Origin: Carnegiea gigantea
Lineage: Eukaryota > Streptophyta > Magnoliopsida > Caryophyllales > Cactaceae
NCBI GenBank assembly: GCA_029747015.1
Contig: JAKOGI010000537.1
Span: 124,001 to 188,000 of the forward strand
Length of the DNA: 64,000 nt
Direction: 5' to 3'
Position 1 is the stretch's first letter; each line of letters starts with the position of its first letter. The translations under genes were made by a program, and so were the position numbers. The notes below the pieces were generated by a model. That model made no database searches, was not told the DNA's origin, and was given only the letters and a program-made list of their open reading frames with translations. Below, in pieces: positions 59,510-64,000 of this stretch.

Positions 59510-59835
59510 GTAGCTTGCGGCTTTCCCTCAGTTGGCGGTTCTCCTCCTTGCTTCTTGGTGCTTCTCATGGCTTGGTGCTTGCTTATCCTTTCTCTTGTTG
59601 CTTACTTAATTCCCCTCCTCTTGATGCTTGCGTCTCCCTCTTCTTCTTACTTAATTTCCCTTAGATTAACTAGCAACTTGTGGTTTGTTTAGGATTTGTG
59701 GTTTGTCATATATACCCTTTGTTTGAGATTTGTGGTTTGTGAATTAAAAATAGTTGGTTTTAAGTGTTGGATTTGTTGTTAAGTGTAATTGAAAACTATT
59801 TTGCTTTGTATGTGACATTCGACCTGTTTGTGGTT
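59510..59835. other. 3' trailer of CACTA A, truncated
   Basis: The sequence is T-rich, with GATTTGTGGTTTGT repeated near 59694 and 59724, like a 3' untranslated region. No subterminal GCGACGGA repeats or TAGTG terminus follow, so the right end of A is missing. Homology to the LTR-element gag begins abruptly at about 59836. Confidence 0.5.
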
Positions 59836-60264
59836 TGAAAATTATTTGGCATATCTTGCTCAATGTGCTTATTATGGTTATTCATATGGGAATTGGAAAA
59901 TTTTAGGAGCTGTTAATGAGGGTATGAATCATGAAATCCATGCTCTTTTGGAGTATTGAGCTCTTTATTCCAAAAATGTGGATGAAACTTGGGATTTGCT
60001 AGTATGGTTGGTTTGTGATACTTATAAGCTTGACCAAGTCAGTTGTGCCTCTAGGATGTCTTTCCCCGATCCACGTGTTTTTTATGTAAGATCATATTAT
60101 CAGGAACAATTTGTGCAATTTTGTACCCCTTTTCCTTAATCCTTTGAATATGACCCCCCTCTTTATAATGTTTATCAATCATTTGACCATGATACAGACT
60201 CTTATCATCATGTTATGGACTCTAGACTTGAGTAACTTAAGCAAGAGTTGACAAATTATAAAGA
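59836..60264 (+). pseudogene. gag: Gag-like fragment of a third LARD-like element, left part
   Basis: The frame reads FENYLAYLAQCAYYGYSYG, NEGMNHEIHALLEY, then KNVDETWDLLVWLVCDTYKL and FYVRSYY. These match the gag-like gene of element 2 at equivalent places (NEGVNNKTQTLFEYW, VDDAWYLLKWIVWDS, FYSRSYY). The N-terminus and everything 5' are missing, and stops occur after LLEY and elsewhere. It is cut at 60264 by the gag-only element and resumes at 63639. Confidence 0.65.
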
Positions 60265-61376
60265 TGATGCACTTCTAAGCCCTAAAGGAACAAGGACTAA
60301 GAAGGGATCGTAAAGTGAGTGCGGTTCGAATGTAGCTAATAATGAAAGAGAAGATAAAACTAAGGATCTTGGATAAGATGTCACCACCAAGATTCTTAGA
60401 GTTCGACTTCAAGATCAAGTGAGATAAGATATCACCACTCAAATGATCAAGAAGAACTCTTGAACACCACTCTAGAGAGCTAATCTAGAGATAAGTAAGA
60501 GAGAAAGTTACAAGAAGGGAGATAGCACTCAACCTTGTGATTAAACTCACTCAATTTCATTCGTTGATTGATTGATATCCAAAGTACACGTCCAAGGGCC
60601 TTTTATAGGCAAAGAAGACTCTAAAAATGCTGCTAACTCATGAGTTACAAAGCATTAAACACTAGGAAAGCAAAAGATAAGGAATTTAAACAAGGCTATT
60701 AAGGCAATGACTCTTCTAGAATCTAAGCCATTACAACTCCACCCTTTCAATGTGTAACCTCCCAAATATTCCAAAAATATGCTAGGATCTCTGGAATTTA
60801 AGCGAAGGAGCCGTTGGGAACCGTTGGAGAAGCATAAACACACACTTAAGGCTTTCAATCACGCATTAAATGCAGCCGTTACAATGTGCAGCAAGGTCAA
60901 CTTCTCTGAGCCATATCTCCGTGGATACTGCTCCAAATTGAACTAATGAGATATCCCTGGAAAGCTTAAGAAGTCTAGTTTCCAATGGTTCAAGTTTCAC
61001 TGGATTTGGACCTGTCAATCGAAAGATATGGTCCGAACAATCTAAGCTGCCATAACTGTAATAGAAAACTGGCAGTTTTGATAGCTGGGCTTTGAAGGCT
61101 GAATTCAGTGGGTAAATGAAGTCCAAATGACTAGATTCTTGGCTTATTGGAAAGCTTATTTCTGGAACTAAAAACCCAAAGCAATAAAACAGACTTAAAC
61201 CACCTTGAAGCTAGGTGATTAGAGTCACCAATTTACTGCACTTGCTATCCGAAATTGCTAGGTCAGGGTATTGATCTTCTTTGAGTTTTCTCACAACTTG
61301 GATGGCCTCTTGGGCATCTTTGGACTTAGGTACCGCATATACATGTCCCTCATCATGGACCCCCATATGTGCATCA
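60265..61376 (-). repeat. 3' LTR of gag-only element
   Basis: It is paired with 62527-63638. The last 166 bases next to the interior (61211-61376) encode the C-terminus and stop codon of the gag frame, so coding sequence overlaps the LTR. Confidence 0.88.
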
Positions 61377-62413
61377 TCCCCTTGTTGGAAAGAATTTGCC
61401 CTCAAATTCTCGAGCTCTTGTGGGTGAAGTTTGTGGGGCTTTTCGTAGATGGGCTCTTGTAAGGAAGGAGATAAGCATTGCTCTCTCTTTTGGTTTCCAT
61501 CGACTTTCTCGGCCATAGGAAAGGAACCATCAAACTTCTTAGGCCTCACTTTAGGATTTTGTGATGTAAAGTCATGGGTGAGGTCCTGGACAAAATAGTT
61601 GTGGGTTTGTAGTTTCTTATTGTGTGGCCAAGGATGAAAGGGTTGAAAGCAAAGGGACTCATGAGAGGAGACTAATAAACATAAGGAATGGAAGTCTCTT
61701 GTTACCTCTACTTTGTCTTCTTGATGAAAATATTTGATGTTGTAAAGAGAGAGATGGAGTTCCTCTTTACAAGCTCGTTCTTCTTCCTCACAAAAGGATG
61801 AAGGAGCCGAGGTTTCTCCTAGCTCTTTAAAGTCTAAGAGCTCTTCATCACCGTAGTCTTCAAAGTTTAAGAGTTCTTCATCACCATAGTCATCAAAGAT
61901 GGGAGGTAGATCAAACCGATTTAAATCTTCTTTCTCTTCATCTACCCCTTCATCTTCATACGAGATGATCTCCTTCAAGGGCAGCAAGGTAGGAAGGCTA
62001 GAAATATGATGACTCTTTGGACTCTCCTTGTTGAAAAAGGTGTCCACACATGAGGGCCTTGAGCAATTCTTCTTAGGAAGTAGAGGAACATGTTTAAGCG
62101 TGTAAGTGAGTGGGCCAAAGGCACCGATCAACTTATTCCTCAACTTCTTCCAAGTTCTCACCTTCTCTTTTCCTTTCTTCCATCTCTTAAACTTGTACTT
62201 TTTCCACCATTGAAGTGCACAACCTCTCAATTTTGAAATAACCACCTTGAACTTCTCTTGGTCACTAAGGTTAGGACAATCAAAGGCTTGCTCTACCTTA
62301 GAAAACCAAGTTGTAAACTCATCCTTTTGCCCATAAAATCAAAGTATTTCAAGGCTAATCAACTCAATGCCAATCAAGGCTAGCTCTTTTTTGAAGTTAC
62401 TAACGGTAGGCAT
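61211..62413 (-). pseudogene. gag: Gag gene of the gag-only element, one in-frame TGA
   Basis: An ATG at 62413 opens a frame (MPTVSNFKKELALIGIEL) that runs to 61211, about 400 codons, broken only by TGA at codon 25 (62339-62341). DEFTTWFSKVEQAF and KLRGCALQWWKKYK, with VRTWKKLRNKLIGAFGP, are the classic retrotransposon gag capsid signature of Ty3/gypsy-like elements. The middle is acidic and contains a tandem repeat of YGDEELL with N-F-E-D or D-F-K-E (near 61830-61900). No CCHC knuckle is visible. The frame ends inside the 3' LTR. Product role: particle formation; enzymes must come in trans. Confidence 0.8.
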
Positions 62414-62502
62414 GATGGATGAAGGGTAGGGGTTCTTTACGGGTTAGTTTTGTGTTTGGGTTAAAGGGATGTGTTTGGGGCTGGAAGCTATGGCCGAGGA
62501 GA

Positions 62503-62526
62503 GCAGCCAATAGCTCTGATATCAAA
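62503..62526 (-). promoter_or_regulatory. Primer binding site of gag-only element
   Basis: Next to the 5' LTR the minus strand reads TTTGATATCAGAGCTATTGG. TGATATCAGAGC differs by one base from the initiator tRNA-Met site TGGTATCAGAGC. It fixes the orientation of the element. Confidence 0.75.
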
Positions 62527-63638
62527 TGATGCACTTCTAAGCCCTAAAGGAACAAGGGCTAAGAAGGGATCGTGAAGTGAGTGCGGTTCGAATGTAGCTA
62601 ATAATGAAAGAGAAGATAAAACTAAGGATCTTGGATAAGATGTCACTACCAAGATTCTTAGAGCTCAAATTCAAGATCAAGTGAGATAAGATATCACCAC
62701 TCAAATGATCAAGAAGAACTCTTGAACACCACTCTAGAGAGCTAATCTAGAGATAAGCAAGAGAGAAAGTTACAAGAAGGGAGATAGTACTCAACCTTCT
62801 GATTAAACTCACTCAATTTCATTCATTCATTGATTGATATCCAAAGTACACGGCTAAGGGCCTTTTATAGGCAAAGAAGACTCTAAAAATGCTTCTAACT
62901 CATGAGTTACCAAGCATTAAACACTAGGAAAGCAAAAGACAAGGAATTTAAACAAGGCTATTAAGACAATGACTCTTCTAGAATCTAAGCCATTACAACT
63001 CCATCCTTTCAATGTGTAACCTCCCAAATATTCCAAAAATATACTGGGATCTCTGGAATTTAAGCCAAGGAGCCTTTGGGAGCCGTTGGAGAAGCATAAA
63101 CACACACTTAAGGCTTTCAATCCACGCATTAAATGCAGCCATTACAGTCCACAGCAAGGTCAACGTCTCTGAGCCATAACTCCGTGGATACTGCTCCAAA
63201 TTGAGAAAATGAGATATCCCTGGAAAGCTAAAGAAGTCTAGTTTCCAACGGTTCAAGTTTCACTGGATTTGGACCTGCCAATCGAAAGCTATGGGCCAAA
63301 AAATCCAAGCTGCCAAAACTGTAACAGAAAACTGGCAGTTTTGATAGCTGGGCTTTCAAGGCTGAATTGAGTGGGTAAATGAAGTCCAAATGACTAGATT
63401 CTTGGCTTATTGGAAAGCTTATTTCTGGAACTAAAAACTCAAAGCAATAAAACAGACTTAAACCACCGTGAAGCTAGGTGATTAGAGTCACCAATTTGCT
63501 GCACTTACTGTCCGGAATTGCTAGGTCAGGGTATTGATCTTCTTTGAGTTTTCTCACAACTTGGATGGCCTCTTGGGCATCTTTGGACTTAGGTACCGCA
63601 TATACATGTCCCTTATCATGACCCCCATATGTGCATCA
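62527..63638 (-). repeat. 5' LTR of gag-only element
   Basis: This is the second 1112-base copy, with the same ends TGATGCAC and GTGCATCA. Short frames here (for example 62917-63129) are repeated in the other LTR and have no known domain. Confidence 0.88.
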
Positions 63639-64000
63639 TCGATTCCATGGAGAACATGACAAGTACACTAATAGACCAATTCTCTAAGGAGGTTAAGGGT
63701 CTTGTAGGGAGTACTATACCTGTTTTGCATGATACTAACCTTACGGTAGGACCTACCACTCCCGAGGGTTGTTTTGTTAGGTGATTTTGAGTCATATACC
63801 CTATTAAGTCCTGAATTTCATGTTGATGCCCCCTTGTGTGACTCTGAGGGAGATGATGCTATATCTTCACCTTCTTTTACATATGCTTCTCCCATAACAC
63901 TAGCATTTCCATGGACACTATCGAGGATGTCCCGATTGTCCCTAGCCCCTTTACTCCTTTAGCTTCCTTAGGAGATCTTGAGGAGACTAAGAAATATGAA
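63639..64000 (+). pseudogene. gag: Gag-like fragment of the third LARD-like element, right part
   Basis: The frame resumes as DSMENMTSTLIDQFSKEVKG and then VGPTTPEGCFV before a stop near 63782. An acidic, proline- and serine-rich stretch follows in shifted frames, similar in character to the C-terminal halves of the other two gag-like genes. The element continues beyond the window. Confidence 0.5.

Larger units (their letters stand above)
60265..63638 (-). mobile_element. Gag-only LTR retrotransposon (TR-GAG type), minus strand
   Basis: Two LTRs of exactly 1112 bases (60265-61376, 62527-63638) have perfect 8-base inverted ends TGATGCAC/GTGCATCA. On the minus strand a PBS (TGATATCAGAGC) adjoins the 5' LTR and a purine tract CAACAAGGGGA adjoins the 3' LTR. 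The 1150-base interior holds only one gag gene, with no protease, RT or integrase. This is the form called terminal-repeat retrotransposon with GAG domain (TR-GAG). LTRs are about 96% identical by eye. Flanks AAAGA and TCGAT do not form a clear target duplication. Confidence 0.85.

Noticed and set aside
60260..63643. Target-site duplication for the gag-only element
   Set aside because: Flanking pentamers AAAGA and TCGAT do not match. The GAT triplets near both ends are too short and ambiguous because the LTR ends are themselves palindromic.
1..64000. tRNA, rRNA or organelle-derived insertions
   Set aside because: Apart from the short primer binding sites complementary to tRNA ends, I saw no cloverleaf-sized tRNA, rRNA segment or plastid/mitochondrial gene on either strand.

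Overview
This is a repeat-dense stretch of a plant nuclear genome, almost certainly a eudicot. It is AT-rich, and nearly everything recognisable is a plant transposable element (TE): Ty1/copia elements primed by initiator tRNA-Met, CACTA (En/Spm) DNA transposons with TNP2-type and TNPA-type genes, LTR elements primed by a tRNA-Asp-like site, and an endogenous plant pararetrovirus (family Caulimoviridae). I found no intact host gene, rRNA, tRNA or CRISPR. The one trace of a host gene is a decayed kinesin-like fragment near 16.1-16.4 kb.

Left part (1-27 kb). Two LTR elements that lack pol lie at 1114-8425 and 10139-15835. Each has long LTRs (about 1.8 and 1.27 kb), a tRNA-Asp-type primer binding site (PBS), a decayed gag-like frame with the same N-terminus, and the same pair of small hairpins followed by a splice-donor-like site. 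Next is an old minus-strand copia element (17295-24642; duplicated target site CTTAC) with remnants of gag, protease, integrase, RT and RNase H. Its leader holds about 20 copies of a degenerate short motif. A large foldback sequence lies at 24.9-25.5 kb.

Centre (27.0-59.8 kb). This is a nest. CACTA element A starts at 27010 and carries TNP2 (27970-31458). Its second gene (TNPA/Transposase_24 type) starts near 31640, breaks at 31953 and resumes at 57850. The 25.9 kb between is a second CACTA element, B (31954-57849), with its own degenerate termini, TNP2 (39575-42987) and TNPA (43611-47595). B in turn hosts a young copia element (32858-37749, perfect duplication CTTTC, LTRs about 96% identical by eye) and a decayed minus-strand caulimovirid copy (about 50.6-56.96 kb). 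The far end of A is missing.

Right part (59.8-64 kb). A third gag fragment related to the two left elements is split by a 3.4 kb minus-strand element that has 1112-bp LTRs and only a gag gene (a TR-GAG-type element). The window ends inside this third gag fragment.

Order of events inferred from nesting: A is older than B; B is older than its copia and viral insertions; the third gag element is older than the gag-only element inside it. All protein assignments come from reading motifs by eye. No database search was run, and percentages are visual estimates.
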